NCBI RefSeq assembly: GCF_029892565.1
Contig: NZ_JARXVH010000001.1
Span: 992,001 to 1,056,000 of the forward strand
Length of the DNA stretch: 64,000 nt
Direction of reading: 5' to 3'
From: Streptomyces pseudovenezuelae
GTDB lineage: Bacteria > Actinomycetota > Actinomycetes > Streptomycetales > Streptomycetaceae
Shown here: piece after piece, positions 24,631-34,652 of the stretch
Position numbering within the stretch: the stretch's first letter is position 1
Layout of the letters: each line of letters starts with the position of its first letter
Program-made: the position numbers and the translations under genes
Notes under the pieces: generated by a model
What the model was told of the DNA's origin: nothing
The model's database searches: none
Seen by the model: only the letters and a program-made list of their open reading frames with translations

Positions 24631-25503
24631 ATGGACGAGGCACGGGCGCGGGACGTACTGGCCGCGGCGGAGATGCTGCCCGGCCCGGCGCGGGACGCGC
24701 AGCTCCTCGCCCTGGGCGAGAACGCGGTGTTCGCCGCCGGTGACCTGGTCGTCAAGGTGGGCCGCGACGCCGAACTCCTGGACCGCGCGCGCCGCGAGTT
24801 GGACATCGCCCTGTGGCTGGCTGAGTCGGGCGTACCCGCGGTGCGCGCGGCGCAGCCGAAGCCGCTGCTGGTCGAGGGGCATCCGGTGACCGTGTGGCAC
24901 CGCATGCCCGATCCCGTACGCCCCGCCGAGCCCCGGGATTTGGCCGAACTGCTACGCCTCGTCCACGCCCTCCCCTCCCCCGCCCCCGGCACTCTCGAAC
25001 TCCCGCCCCGCGAGCTGCTGGGCGGAGTGGAGCGCTGGCTGCGGCTCGCGGGCGACGCGATCGACCCCGCGGACGCGGCGTATCTGCGCGAGCGCCGCGA
25101 CGGGTTCGCGTCGGCCTCGGCCGCGCTCACCCCGCAGTTGCCGCCCGGCCCGATCCACGGCGACGCGCTGCCCCGCAATGTGCACGTCGGCCCGGACGGC
25201 CCGGTCCTGGTCGACCTGGAGACCTTCTCTGCCGACCTGCGCGAGCACGACCTGGTGGTCATGGCCCTCTCCCGCGACCGCTACGGCCTGCCGGCCGAGG
25301 CCTACGACTCCTTCACCGAGGCGTACGGCTGGGACGTGCGCGAGTGGGACGGCTGCTCGGTGCTGCGCGGTGCCCGCGAGACGGCCAGCTGCGCCTGGGT
25401 CGCCCAGCACGCGCCGAGCAACCCCAAGGCACTGGCCGAGTTCGAACGCCGGGTGGCGTCCCTGCGGGACGGGGACGAGTCGGTGCGCTGGTATCCGTTC
25501 TGA
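24631..25503 (+). CDS. APH/choline-kinase-like phosphotransferase
   Basis: A 290-aa cytoplasmic kinase-fold protein. Catalytic features of the aminoglycoside phosphotransferase family are intact: H176-G177-D178 with N183 (HGDALPRN) and the metal-binding D195 (VDLE). ATG at 24631 is preceded by GGAGG at 24620-24624. The family includes antibiotic and small-molecule kinases; nothing here fixes the substrate. The gene is monocistronic and followed by a likely bidirectional terminator. Confidence 0.8.
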   Translation: MDEARARDVLAAAEMLPGPARDAQLLALGENAVFAAGDLVVKVGRDAELLDRARRELDIALWLAESGVPAVRAAQPKPLLVEGHPVTVWHRMPDPVRPAEPRDLAELLRLVHALPSPAPGTLELPPRELLGGVERWLRLAGDAIDPADAAYLRERRDGFASASAALTPQLPPGPIHGDALPRNVHVGPDGPVLVDLETFSADLREHDLVVMALSRDRYGLPAEAYDSFTEAYGWDVREWDGCSVLRGARETASCAWVAQHAPSNPKALAEFERRVASLRDGDESVRWYPF

Positions 25504-25510
25504 GCCCTTC

Positions 25511-25556
25511 GCGCGAGGGGACTCCGCTACGAGGCCCCACTGCGAAGTCCCGCGCG
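25511..25556. terminator. Hairpin between convergent phosphotransferase and exonuclease genes
   Basis: GCGCGAGGGGACT at 25511-25523 pairs with AGTCCCGCGCG from 25546, with a 2-nt bulge, around a loop of about 22 nt. It lies in the 62-bp gap between convergent genes and could end transcription from both sides. Confidence 0.5.
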
Positions 25557-25565
25557 GGATTCAGC

Positions 25566-26288
25566 TCAGACGGTCTCGTCGGCCGGTTCCCGCAGCGGCC
25601 AGACGCCGTCCACCACCGCCGTCTCGTCGCCCTTGCGGCGCAGGAAGCTCTGGAAGTCCGCCGCCCACTCGGCGTACCACTCGATCTGCCGGCGGTGCAG
25701 CTCCGCCGGGCCGAGGGCCGCGATCTTGGGGTGGCGGTCGGCTATGGCGCCGGCCAGCCGGGCGGCGGCCAGCGCGTCGGCCGAGGCGTCGTGGGCGGAG
25801 TCGAGCGGGACGCCGTACTCCGTGCAGACCGCCTCCAGGTTGCGCTTGCCGCGACGGTAGCGGTCGACCCAGCGGTCGATGGTGTACGGGTCGATGACCG
25901 GGGCCGGGTCGATGCCGCCCAGGCGGTCGCGCAGGGACGGCAGGGCGTACCTGCGCAGTTCGGCGGAGAGCAGGCTCAGGTCGAAGGCCGCGTTGTACGC
26001 GACGACCGGGACGCCCGTCTTCCAGTACCCCGCGAGGACGTCCGCGATGGCGTCCGCCACCTGGTCGGCGGGGCGGCCCTCGCCGGCCGCCCGTTCGTTG
26101 CTGATCCCGTGCACGGCGACCGCGTCCGCCGGGATCTCCACGCCCGGGTCCGCCAGCCACTCCCGGTGCCCGGCGGGTTCGCCCGCCCTGACCTCGATCA
26201 CGGCGCCCGTGACGATGCGCGCCTGCCGTGGATCCGTCCCGGTCGTCTCCAGGTCGAAGCCGACCAGCAGCTCCTGGTGCCAGCCCAT
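25566..26288 (-). CDS. DEDDh 3'-5' exonuclease (DnaQ-like)
   Basis: A 240-aa nuclease domain protein. Exo I FDLETTG (D and E metal ligands), Exo II YNAAFDLSLL, and Exo III HDASADALA with the catalytic His are all intact, so activity is expected. ATG at 26288 follows AAGGGGGG at a good distance; upstream in-frame starts lack one. It has no polymerase or helicase fusion, so it is a stand-alone proofreading- or processing-type exonuclease like those annotated in most streptomycetes. Confidence 0.88.
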   Translation of the reverse strand: MGWHQELLVGFDLETTGTDPRQARIVTGAVIEVRAGEPAGHREWLADPGVEIPADAVAVHGISNERAAGEGRPADQVADAIADVLAGYWKTGVPVVAYNAAFDLSLLSAELRRYALPSLRDRLGGIDPAPVIDPYTIDRWVDRYRRGKRNLEAVCTEYGVPLDSAHDASADALAAARLAGAIADRHPKIAALGPAELHRRQIEWYAEWAADFQSFLRRKGDETAVVDGVWPLREPADETV

Positions 26289-26400
26289 CGGCGGCCCCCC
26301 TTCTTGGTGGTGCTTTCCCCCAGTGGTCTCCACGATCCCATGGGCCACTGACAATCAGAGGACCGCGTTCCGCTTACCGGTGGAAGGCGTGCACGACACT

Positions 26401-27639
26401 TCAGGACACGGGCCGCGAATCCACCCAGGACGTCTCGAACTCCTCGCGGTAGGTCGGGAAGAGGCCGGTGTCGTCCACATCGCCCGACTTGACCACCCGG
26501 TTCCCGCTGCGCAGGACCAGCACCGGGCCCTCCATGCCTCTGGAGCGCCGCAGATAGGACTGGACGACCGCTATGCCGTCGGCGCCGTCGCCGTCCACGA
26601 GGTAGGCCGTGAAGCGCGGGGTCTCGTCGTAGACCTGGATCTCGAAGGCGCCCGGGTCGCGCAGTCGGGAGCGCACCCGGCGCATGTGCAGGATGTTCAT
26701 CTCGACGGCGCGGCTCAACTCGCCGCGTTTCATGCCGAGTTCGCGCTCGCGCCGCTTGACCGCGCTGGAGGCCGGGTTGAGGAAGAGCAGCCGCACCCGG
26801 CAGCCCGCCTCGGCCAGGCGCACCAGACGGCGCCCGGAGAAGTTCTGCACGAGCAGGTTGAGGCCGATACCGACGGCGTCCAGGCGGCGGGCGCCGCCGA
26901 AGATGTCCTCGGCGGGGAACTGGCGCAACAGCCGTACCCGGTCGGTGTGTACGGCGACCACGTCCGCGTACCGGTCGCCGACCAGGTCCTCGACCGCGTC
27001 AACAGGCAAGCGGCGCGCGGACGGTACGTCGCCGCCGGCGCCGAGGATGTCCAGCAGCTTCGCCGAGGCCCGCTCGGCCTGGTTGAGGACGGCCTCGGAC
27101 AGCGCCCGGTTGCGGGAGACGACGTTGCGGGTCACCTCCAGCTCGTCCAGGGCCAGTTCGACGTCCCGGCGGTCGTCTATGTACGGCTCGAAGCACGGCC
27201 AGTGCTGCACCATCAGCTCGCGCAGCTGGGGCAGGGTGAGGAAGCTGAGGACGTTGTCGTCGGCCGGGTCGAGCAAGTAGCCCTTGCGGCGGCTGACTTC
27301 GCGCACGGCGACCGCGCGCTGGACCCACTCCTGGCCGGCTGGTCCGGCGGCGGCGACCACCCAGTCGTCGCCGTGGACGGGTTCGTAGATGGGACGCAGA
27401 ACAGCGGCCACGACAGCTCGCAGCCGCTGTTCGACGAGGTTCAGCCAGATGTAGGCCCGGCCGGCTCGCTGGGCGCGCGTACGCACCTCGCGCCAGGCGT
27501 CGGCGTCCCAGTCCAGCTCCGGCCCGATGGAACTCGTCTCCATGGGCCTGGCCAGGGACACCGTGCCGGGCGGGACGTCTGTGGAGTTCCCCTCGTGACC
27601 CTCGTCACCAGGGGGCAGCTCCAGCCCTCCCGAGCCCAC
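26401..27639 (-). CDS. SAV2148-family HEPN-domain protein
   Basis: A protein of about 412 aa conserved in streptomycetes. I recognise it from the sequence around LDWDADAWREVRTRAQRAG and VHGDDWVVAAAGPAGQEW as the SAV2148 family, annotated with a HEPN domain. HEPN proteins are often RNases or toxin-related, but this family has no established role; the R-x4-6-H catalytic signature is not obvious by eye. GTG at 27639 was chosen near a GGAAGG site; GTG at 27669 is an alternative. A TTGACA on the minus strand at 27681-27676 may be a -35 element. Confidence 0.7.
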   Translation of the reverse strand: MGSGGLELPPGDEGHEGNSTDVPPGTVSLARPMETSSIGPELDWDADAWREVRTRAQRAGRAYIWLNLVEQRLRAVVAAVLRPIYEPVHGDDWVVAAAGPAGQEWVQRAVAVREVSRRKGYLLDPADDNVLSFLTLPQLRELMVQHWPCFEPYIDDRRDVELALDELEVTRNVVSRNRALSEAVLNQAERASAKLLDILGAGGDVPSARRLPVDAVEDLVGDRYADVVAVHTDRVRLLRQFPAEDIFGGARRLDAVGIGLNLLVQNFSGRRLVRLAEAGCRVRLLFLNPASSAVKRRERELGMKRGELSRAVEMNILHMRRVRSRLRDPGAFEIQVYDETPRFTAYLVDGDGADGIAVVQSYLRRSRGMEGPVLVLRSGNRVVKSGDVDDTGLFPTYREEFETSWVDSRPVS

Positions 27640-27742
27640 CCGCGCACCGCCTTCCGCTCCCCCGAGCACTCTCCGTGTCAACGATCAAGGAAGGGTACTC
27701 CGGGAGCGGTCGGCGGTGCAGCCGGATGGACAGGGTCGTTTC

Positions 27743-29059
27743 TCAACTCCTCGGTTGCCAGTGGCCGTTCTGTGACGCGAGGGCGTCGGGAGTGAGCGGA
27801 TTCATGGCGGTGACGTCCCGCGGGGCGATCGAGAAGCCCTGCCAGTGGACCGGCATGGGCTGCTGGTCCTCGTCCCGGGCGATGTGGTGGAAGCCCACGT
27901 TCATCCAGACGATCGGGTGCGTGAGCGTCTGCCCGTTGACCCACTTGTCCACCGTCTTGCCCGCTCCGGCAGGGCAGTTGCCGGGGTTGTTGCTGGCGTA
28001 CTGCTCGCACTTGTTGTACTGGGTGAAGTACACGTCGTGCTTGGTGAAACTGCGCCCCGGGTACCTGGTGGTCGTACCGGGGACTATCTCGTACGAGCGC
28101 GCGTGGTTGTCCTTGTTCTTGCCGGTCGCGCTGACCATGCGCCACCAGCGGTAGGTCTTGGCGTCGCCCGCCAGTTCCTTGGTGACGCTGGTGCGGGTGG
28201 TCTTGTTGGTCGGGGCCTGCTGGCCGGCCGCGGGCGCGGTGACGGCCGAGTCGTACTGCTCGACCTTGCCCTTGGAGGAGCCGTCCAGGCCGAAGTCGAG
28301 CCGCCAGAAGACGTTGTGGCTGTGGCTGGTGGCGTAGGCCTTGGCGCCCTTGCCGATGGGCCAGCCGCGGCCGTCGCCGGCGTCGTAGTCCTCGTAGGAG
28401 AGGCTGCCGGTGGCGCCGACGTTCATGTTGATGGTGCCGTCGTCCTGGAAGCGCCACTCGGTCATGTACTCGTACCAGCCGACCTGGTTGACCGTGTAGA
28501 CGAGCAGGTCCTTGCCCTGGGCCTGGTAGACCTGGTTGGCGCTGTTGCCCTGCATGCGGTAGGCGTGGCCGCGCGAACGCGTGGTGGTGCACAGGCCCTT
28601 GACGTTCGGGTGCTCCGGGTCCCAGGCGTCGGGAACCTTGACGGTCTTGATGGTGCCGCCGGGGCACTCGCCGGACGCCAGGTTCACCAGTCCCTGGGCG
28701 AAGCCGAAGCCGGTCAGGTCGTCGTACTCGACGCTGCCGTCGTCGTAGGGGACGTCGATCTGGGCGAGCCGGGCGCTGTTGAGGACCTTGATCGGCTTGG
28801 TCTCGCCCTTGGGCTGGTAGGAGATGTTGTTCAGGACCAGCCCGGCCTTGCTGTCGTAGCGATAGCACATCCGCCAGGTGGTGCCGGTGGAGAGCTTCTG
28901 CTCGATCGTGTAGGCGGCGCTGCAGTCGGCGGCCGCCGCGGCGGCCTTCGGCTGGGCCACGGCCGGTCCGGCACCGGTGGTCGCACCGGCCGCCAGCGCG
29001 GCCACCGAGAGGCCGACGGCCGTGCGGGTGCGGGCGCGACTGAGTCTGTTCACGCGCAT
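27743..29059 (-). CDS. Secreted copper amine oxidase, catalytic domain
   Basis: A 438-aa exported protein (signal peptide to about residue 36) that corresponds to the catalytic barrel domain of copper amine oxidases, which oxidise primary amines to aldehydes, ammonia and hydrogen peroxide. Visible landmarks: RLAQIDVPYDDG; the acidic D113/D114 at the catalytic-base site; a Cys pair C132/C157; WYEY at 195-198 at the topaquinone site; HSH at 246-248 and HHIARDED at 391-398 as copper ligands. The usual Asn before the topaquinone Tyr is Trp. The N-terminal domains of full-length enzymes are missing here but seem to be in the neighbouring gene. Confidence 0.82.
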   Translation of the reverse strand: MRVNRLSRARTRTAVGLSVAALAAGATTGAGPAVAQPKAAAAAADCSAAYTIEQKLSTGTTWRMCYRYDSKAGLVLNNISYQPKGETKPIKVLNSARLAQIDVPYDDGSVEYDDLTGFGFAQGLVNLASGECPGGTIKTVKVPDAWDPEHPNVKGLCTTTRSRGHAYRMQGNSANQVYQAQGKDLLVYTVNQVGWYEYMTEWRFQDDGTINMNVGATGSLSYEDYDAGDGRGWPIGKGAKAYATSHSHNVFWRLDFGLDGSSKGKVEQYDSAVTAPAAGQQAPTNKTTRTSVTKELAGDAKTYRWWRMVSATGKNKDNHARSYEIVPGTTTRYPGRSFTKHDVYFTQYNKCEQYASNNPGNCPAGAGKTVDKWVNGQTLTHPIVWMNVGFHHIARDEDQQPMPVHWQGFSIAPRDVTAMNPLTPDALASQNGHWQPRS

Positions 29060-29129
29060 GACGAAGTAACTCCCCTTGCAGGAGGTGTCAGTTGGACAAG
29101 TGGTCGGTGTTCGGCGGGCGGTGGGAGAC

Positions 29130-29939
29130 TCAGCCGCGGTCGAGCCGGGCGACCTTTCGGGCGCTCAGGTCGATCACGAGCTCACGGGCGTCGATCCAGG
29201 GCCCGTTCTTCACCTTCGGGAACAACCGCACGCACCGGTGTTCGCCGCACTGGTCGAGTGCGGCGGGCTGGGCGCCGGGAGTGGCCCGGTACACCGCGCC
29301 GTTGAACAACAGCTGGTCCGGGGAGGTGAGTTCGTTGCCGGTGGCGTCCTTGTAGTCGGCCTTCAGGCCCGCGCCGAGCGGATCGGCGATCAGCAGCCTG
29401 CCCGCCTCGACGTTCTCGGCACGGCTCAGCGGAGGCTGAACACCGTGCTGGGTGCCGGTCTGTTCGACCTTGCCCGTGTCGAGGTTGACGGTCTTGGTGA
29501 CGAGGCTGTCGTCCTTGTAGTCGTAGAACGTGACATCGGCACGCCTTGGCGCGTCCGCGTCCGTCTCGTTGTTCTCGGGATCGGCGAGATCCACGGTGAG
29601 ACGCTGCGGACCGCGCTGACCGGCCACGTTCTCGGTGGAGTTGAGCAGCTGCCGGTTGGCGGCGAGCTGCTCGGCCCGCTTGGTCTCGTCGTCGGTGAGC
29701 GGGTCACCGCCCGTGCCCTTGTCGCCCTCGGCCGGCGCCTGTTGGACGACGCCCGGCTGAACGGCCCCGTCCTGCCCGGCCTGTTGCGCGGCCTGGGTAC
29801 CGCCGCTCTTGCCGTCTCCCGATTCGTCGGCCCCCGCCGTTCCCGGCAGGGTGATCCCGATCATCACGGCGGTCCCGGCGACCGCGATGGCCGCACCGGC
29901 CACCACCTTGCCCAGATGGCGGTGCACTAGATTGCGCAC
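29130..29939 (-). CDS. Secreted protein resembling the N-terminal domain of copper amine oxidases
   Basis: A 269-aa protein transcribed just before the amine oxidase gene (70-bp gap). GTG at 29939 follows GGGGGAAG. One N-terminal hydrophobic segment (about 11-37) acts as signal or anchor, followed by a Gly/Gln-rich linker and, from about 131, RRADVTFYDYKDDSL, VNLDTGKVE and HGVQPPL, the pattern of the N2/N3 domains that precede the catalytic domain in full-length copper amine oxidases. C231 and C236 form a close pair near the end. I infer that it pairs with the oxidase; a stand-alone secreted protein is the alternative. Confidence 0.6.
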   Translation of the reverse strand: MRNLVHRHLGKVVAGAAIAVAGTAVMIGITLPGTAGADESGDGKSGGTQAAQQAGQDGAVQPGVVQQAPAEGDKGTGGDPLTDDETKRAEQLAANRQLLNSTENVAGQRGPQRLTVDLADPENNETDADAPRRADVTFYDYKDDSLVTKTVNLDTGKVEQTGTQHGVQPPLSRAENVEAGRLLIADPLGAGLKADYKDATGNELTSPDQLLFNGAVYRATPGAQPAALDQCGEHRCVRLFPKVKNGPWIDARELVIDLSARKVARLDRG

Positions 29940-29994
29940 ATCTTCCCCCTACTCCCCCTTGGTCACAGGGAGTACGTGTCTGCCCCACATGGTT

Positions 29995-30011
29995 GGCATA
30001 CCGCGTATGCC
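29995..30011. promoter_or_regulatory. 17-bp palindrome between the amine oxidase unit and glgX
   Basis: GGCATAC-cgc-GTATGCC is perfect and lies 56 bp before the minus-strand start at 29939 and 112 bp before glgX. It is operator-like and could control either divergent unit. No regulator gene is adjacent. Confidence 0.5.
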
Positions 30012-30122
30012 CACTGGTCGCTCGGTAAGAGGGACGTAAGTCATAGGTGGTTCCATCACTTTCGGGGAGACTCATGACCAAGGCGCCCCCCGCGGCGCGC
30101 TCCACCTGAAAGAGTCGTGACC

Positions 30123-32231
30123 ATGCAGGTCTGGCCTGGCGAGGCATATCCGCTCGGTGCCACGTACGACGGCGCCGGCACCAATTTCGCGGTCTTCACG
30201 GAGGCCGCGGACCGAGTAGAGCTGTGTCTGCTGCACGACGACGGCTCGGAGACGGCGGTGGAACTGCGCGAGAGCGACGCTTTCGTGCGCCACGCGTACG
30301 TGCCCGGCATCATGCCCGGACAGCGCTACGGCTTCCGGGCGCACGGCCCGTACGCTCCCGAGCGCGGCCTGCGCTGCAACTCGGCGAAGCTGCTGCTCGA
30401 CCCGTACGCGAAGGCGATCAGCGGCTCGATCGGCTGGGGCGAGGAGGTGTACGGCTACCACTTCGGCGCCCCCGAGGAGCGCAACGACCTGGATTCGGCG
30501 CCGCACACGATGACGTCGGTCGTGGTCAACCCCTACTTCGACTGGGGCGACGACCGGCGCCCGCGGCGCGGCTACCACGAGACCGTGCTCTACGAGGCCC
30601 ATGTGAAGGGCCTGACCATGCGCCACCCGGGGCTGCCCGAGGAGCTGCGCGGCACCTACGCGGCGCTCGCGCACCCGGCGATCATCGAGCACCTCACCGA
30701 GCTCGGCGTCACGGCCCTGGAGCTGATGCCGGTCCACCAGTTCGTCAACGACCACCGCCTGGTGGACATGGGGCTCAACAACTACTGGGGCTACAACACG
30801 ATCGGCTTCTTCGCCCCGCACAACGCGTACGCCTCCTGGGGCGACCGCGGCCAGCAGGTGCTGGAGTTCAAGTCGGCGGTGCGGGCGCTGCACGAGGCCG
30901 GCATCGAGGTCATCCTGGACGTGGTCTACAACCACACGGCGGAGGGCAACCATCTGGGCCCGACGCTGTCCTTCCGGGGCCTGGACAACCCGTCGTACTA
31001 CCGGCTGACGGACGATCCCCGCTACTACATGGACACCACGGGCACCGGGAACTCCCTGCTCATGCGGTCCCCGCACGTGCTCCAGCTGATCATGGACTCG
31101 CTGCGGTACTGGGTCACCGAGATGCACGTGGACGGTTTCCGTTTCGACCTCGCGGCCACGCTTGCCCGGCAGTTCCACGAGGTGGACCGGCTGTCGTCGT
31201 TCTTCGACCTGGTGCAGCAGGACCCGGTGGTCTCCCAGGTGAAGCTGATCGCCGAGCCGTGGGACGTGGGCGAGGGCGGCTACCAGGTGGGCAACTTCCC
31301 GCCGCTGTGGACCGAGTGGAACGGCATGTACCGCGACACGGTGCGGGACATGTGGCGCGGTGAGCAGCGCACGCTCGCGGAGTTCGCGTCCCGGCTGACC
31401 GGGTCCTCGGACCTCTACCAGGACGACGGCCGGCGCCCGCTGGCCTCCATCAACTTCGTGACCTGTCACGACGGTTTCACCCTGAACGACCTGGTCTCCT
31501 ACAACGACAAGCACAACCAGGCCAACGGCGAGGAGAACCGGGACGGCGAGAGCCACAACCGGTCCTGGAACTGCGGGGTCGAGGGCGAGAGCGACGATCC
31601 CGAGGTGCGGGGGCTGCGGGCGCGCCAGATGCGCAACTTCGTCGCCACGCTGATGCTGTCCCAGGGCGTGCCGATGATCAGTCACGGCGACGAGTTCGCG
31701 CGCACGCAGCGCGGCAACAACAACGCGTACTGCCAGGACAACGAGGTCGCCTGGCTGGACTGGCCCACCGAGGACAGCGAACTGCTGGCCTTCACGCGCG
31801 CGATGGTGTGGCTGCGCAAGGACCATCCGGTCTTCCGCAGGCGGCGCTTCTTCCACGGCCGGCCCGTGGAGGGCACCCACGACGAGCTGTCGGACATCGC
31901 CTGGTTCACGCCCGAGGGCGAGGAGATGATCCAACGGGACTGGGACTCGGCCCGGGCCTCGGCGCTGACGGTGTTCCTGAACGGTAACGCGATCTCCGAA
32001 CCCAGCTCGCGCGGTGAGCGGATCGGCGACGACTCGTTCCTGATGATGTTCAACGCCTCACCGAAGACGCTGGAGTTCGTGGTCCCGGTCAATCACGGCC
32101 GGCAGTGGCAGGTGGTGGTCGACACCGCCCGCTCGGACGGGGTGCCGCCAGCCGACGGGCCGAAGGTCCAGGCCGGGGACCGGCTGACGCTGGTGGACCG
32201 GAGCATGACGGTGCTGCAACGGCCGGTCTAG
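30123..32231 (+). CDS. glgX: Glycogen debranching enzyme
   Basis: A 702-aa GH13 enzyme that hydrolyses alpha-1,6 branches of phosphorylase-trimmed glycogen. A CBM48 domain lies at the N-terminus ([22 protein letters not shown], in part), then the catalytic barrel: VVYNHT, nucleophile in DGFRFDLA, acid/base in LIAEPWD and the stabiliser in [14 protein letters not shown] at 30123 is used because AAAGAG lies 8 nt upstream; GTG at 30117 would add two residues. treY follows after 66 bp. GlgX releases linear maltodextrins that TreY and TreZ turn into trehalose. Confidence 0.95.
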   Translation: MQVWPGEAYPLGATYDGAGTNFAVFTEAADRVELCLLHDDGSETAVELRESDAFVRHAYVPGIMPGQRYGFRAHGPYAPERGLRCNSAKLLLDPYAKAISGSIGWGEEVYGYHFGAPEERNDLDSAPHTMTSVVVNPYFDWGDDRRPRRGYHETVLYEAHVKGLTMRHPGLPEELRGTYAALAHPAIIEHLTELGVTALELMPVHQFVNDHRLVDMGLNNYWGYNTIGFFAPHNAYASWGDRGQQVLEFKSAVRALHEAGIEVILDVVYNHTAEGNHLGPTLSFRGLDNPSYYRLTDDPRYYMDTTGTGNSLLMRSPHVLQLIMDSLRYWVTEMHVDGFRFDLAATLARQFHEVDRLSSFFDLVQQDPVVSQVKLIAEPWDVGEGGYQVGNFPPLWTEWNGMYRDTVRDMWRGEQRTLAEFASRLTGSSDLYQDDGRRPLASINFVTCHDGFTLNDLVSYNDKHNQANGEENRDGESHNRSWNCGVEGESDDPEVRGLRARQMRNFVATLMLSQGVPMISHGDEFARTQRGNNNAYCQDNEVAWLDWPTEDSELLAFTRAMVWLRKDHPVFRRRRFFHGRPVEGTHDELSDIAWFTPEGEEMIQRDWDSARASALTVFLNGNAISEPSSRGERIGDDSFLMMFNASPKTLEFVVPVNHGRQWQVVVDTARSDGVPPADGPKVQAGDRLTLVDRSMTVLQRPV

Positions 32232-32297
32232 GCCACGCGGGCACACGCATGGCGGCTGCGATGACACGAAAGGCGGCGGGGCGGGTACGTAGGCTGC

Positions 32298-34652
32298 ATG
32301 ACACCTGAGCGACCCGACCCCGTGGTGCCCACGGCCACCTACCGACTACAGCTGCAGCCCGAGTTCCCGTTCGCGGCCGCCGCGGCGGCCGTGCCGTACC
32401 TGGCCTCGCTCGGCGTCTCGCACCTGCATCTGTCGCCCGTGCTTGAGTCCGTGCCGGGCTCGGCGCACGGCTACGACGTCGTGGACCACGCGCGCGTACG
32501 CGAGGAACTGGGCGGCGAGGAGGGGTTGCGCGCGCTGGCCCGCACCGCGCGGGAGCACGGTGTCGGCCTGGTGGTGGACATCGTGCCCAACCACATGGCG
32601 GCCGTCCCCCGCCACAACCACGCCCTGTGGGAGGTGCTGCGGGAGGGGCCCAAGTCGCCGTACGCGCGCTGGTTCGACATCGACTGGGAGGCGCAGGGCG
32701 GCCAGATGCTGCTGCCGGTGCTCGGGCAGCCGCTCGGGGCGGTCCTCGGGGACCTGCGGGTCGACGGGGACGTACTGCGCTACTACGACCAGGCGTTCCC
32801 GCTCCGCGAGGGGACCGAGGAGCTGCCGCTGCCGCAGCTGCTGGACGCGCAGTGGTACCGGCCGGTGTGGTGGCGGCTGGCCCGTACCGAGCTCAACTAC
32901 CGGCGTTTCTTCAGCATCTCGGAGCTCATCGGGGTGCGGGTCGAGGACCCGGAGGTGTTCGAGGCCACGCACGCCAAGACCCTCCAGCTGCTGCGCGAGG
33001 GCGTGATCGACGGGCTGCGCGTCGACCATCCCGACGGGCTCGCCGACCCGGACGCGTATCTGAGCCGGCTGCACGAGGCGACGGACGGGCGCTGGACGGT
33101 GGTGGAGAAGATCCTGGCGGACGGGGAAACCCTGCCGGCCTCCTGGCCGGTCGCGGGCACCACCGGCTACGACGCCCTGCGGCACGTCGACGGCATCTTC
33201 ACGGACCCGGCCGGGTTCGGTGAACTCCTCGGCCAGTACCGCCGGTTCGCGGCCCCGCAGGCGGACCGGGGCGGCGACTGGGCGGCGACGGTGCGGCGGG
33301 CCGGGTACCGGGTGCTCACGCACGAGCTGGCCGCCGAGGTCGACCGGCTGACCCGGGTGACCGCCCGGCTGTGCGCGACCTCGCCGGATCCCGCGCTGCG
33401 CGACCGGGCCCCCTGGGCGCTGCGCACGGCGTTGCAGGAGCTGCTGGTCCGCATGGAGGTCTACCGGCCCTACACCTCCGGTGACGCGGCGGCCGTCGTC
33501 ACCGAGGAGGCCGCCGCCGAGGCCAAGCTCGCCTTCGTCGTGCCGGAGGAGGCGGGCGCGGTCGACGTGGTGCGCGACCTGGTGCTGGGACGGGCCGGGG
33601 AGGAGCCCGCGCTCACCGAGTTCCAGGTCCGGTTCGCGCAGACCTCGTCCGCGCTGCGCGCCAAGTCCGTTGAGGACACGGCGTTCTACCGCTACGTGCC
33701 GCTGCTGTCGGCGACCGAGGTGGGCGGCGACCCGGGCAGTCCCGCGGTGTCCGTGGCGGACTTCCACGCGTACTGCGCGCGTGTGCAGCGCGACTGGCCG
33801 CTGACCGGGACCGCCCTGTCGACGCACGACGCCAAGCGCAGCGCCGATGTGCGGGCCGCGCTGGCCGTGCTCACCGAGAGCCCGCAGCGCTGGGCGGACC
33901 TGCTGGCCGAGGTGACGCTCGCGGGCGAGGGCGTGCCGGATCCGCAGCTCGCGTGGGTGGCCTGGCAGACGGTGTTCGGGCTCGGCGAGACGGACGTGGA
34001 ACGCGTCGGGCAGGCCCTGCTCAAGCACGTGCGCGAGGCGGGGCTGTACACGAGCTGGACCGAGCAGGAGCCCGCGTACGAGGACGCGGTGGCGGCGTTC
34101 GTCGCGGCGGGGCCGTGCGGGCAGCCCGGCGAGCAGGTCACCGCCCTGCGCCACGAGCTGGCGCCGCACATCCGGGCGAACGTGCTGGGCACGGCCCTGG
34201 TCCACCTGACGATGCCGGGGGTGCCGGACCTCTACCAGGGGACGGAGAGCGAGTACCGGGCCCTGGTGGACCCGGACAACCGGCGCCCGGTGCCGTTCCC
34301 GGCGGCCGATCCCGGAGAGAAGGACGCGGTGACCGAGGCGGCGCTGCGACTGCGCGCCCGCAGGCCGGGCGTCTTCGGCGACACGGCGACCTGCACGGCG
34401 CTGGAGGCCGAGGGCCCGGCTGCGGCCCACTGCGTGGCGTTCACGCGCTCCGGAGAGACCGTCACGGCCGTGACCCGCCTGTCGCTGCGCCTCGCGGAGG
34501 CGGGCGGCTGGCGCGACACCCACCTCACGCTGCCGCCGGGCCGCTGGGCCGACGTACTGGCTCCGGAACGGGAGTTCACCGGGCACGCACGCGTGGAGGA
34601 GCTTTTCGAGCGCCTGCCGGTGGTGTTGCTGGAGCGGGTCGAGGACGCCTGA
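32298..34652 (+). CDS. treY: Malto-oligosyltrehalose synthase
   Basis: A 784-aa GH13 enzyme that converts the reducing-end alpha-1,4 bond of a maltodextrin into the alpha,alpha-1,1 bond of trehalose. It begins with TYRLQLQPEFPF, the family hallmark, and has DIVPNHMA, LRVDHPDGL, a catalytic Glu in VVEKIL and LSTHDAKRSADVRA near the C-terminal third. Length is normal. It sits behind glgX; its partner treZ is 4.4 kb downstream in the same direction. Confidence 0.95.
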   Translation: MTPERPDPVVPTATYRLQLQPEFPFAAAAAAVPYLASLGVSHLHLSPVLESVPGSAHGYDVVDHARVREELGGEEGLRALARTAREHGVGLVVDIVPNHMAAVPRHNHALWEVLREGPKSPYARWFDIDWEAQGGQMLLPVLGQPLGAVLGDLRVDGDVLRYYDQAFPLREGTEELPLPQLLDAQWYRPVWWRLARTELNYRRFFSISELIGVRVEDPEVFEATHAKTLQLLREGVIDGLRVDHPDGLADPDAYLSRLHEATDGRWTVVEKILADGETLPASWPVAGTTGYDALRHVDGIFTDPAGFGELLGQYRRFAAPQADRGGDWAATVRRAGYRVLTHELAAEVDRLTRVTARLCATSPDPALRDRAPWALRTALQELLVRMEVYRPYTSGDAAAVVTEEAAAEAKLAFVVPEEAGAVDVVRDLVLGRAGEEPALTEFQVRFAQTSSALRAKSVEDTAFYRYVPLLSATEVGGDPGSPAVSVADFHAYCARVQRDWPLTGTALSTHDAKRSADVRAALAVLTESPQRWADLLAEVTLAGEGVPDPQLAWVAWQTVFGLGETDVERVGQALLKHVREAGLYTSWTEQEPAYEDAVAAFVAAGPCGQPGEQVTALRHELAPHIRANVLGTALVHLTMPGVPDLYQGTESEYRALVDPDNRRPVPFPAADPGEKDAVTEAALRLRARRPGVFGDTATCTALEAEGPAAAHCVAFTRSGETVTAVTRLSLRLAEAGGWRDTHLTLPPGRWADVLAPEREFTGHARVEELFERLPVVLLERVEDA

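Noticed and set aside
27640..27742. Full vegetative promoter for the HEPN-type gene from TTGACA at 27681-27676
   Set aside because: No AT-containing -10 hexamer occurs at 16-19 bp; the gap downstream is nearly pure GC.
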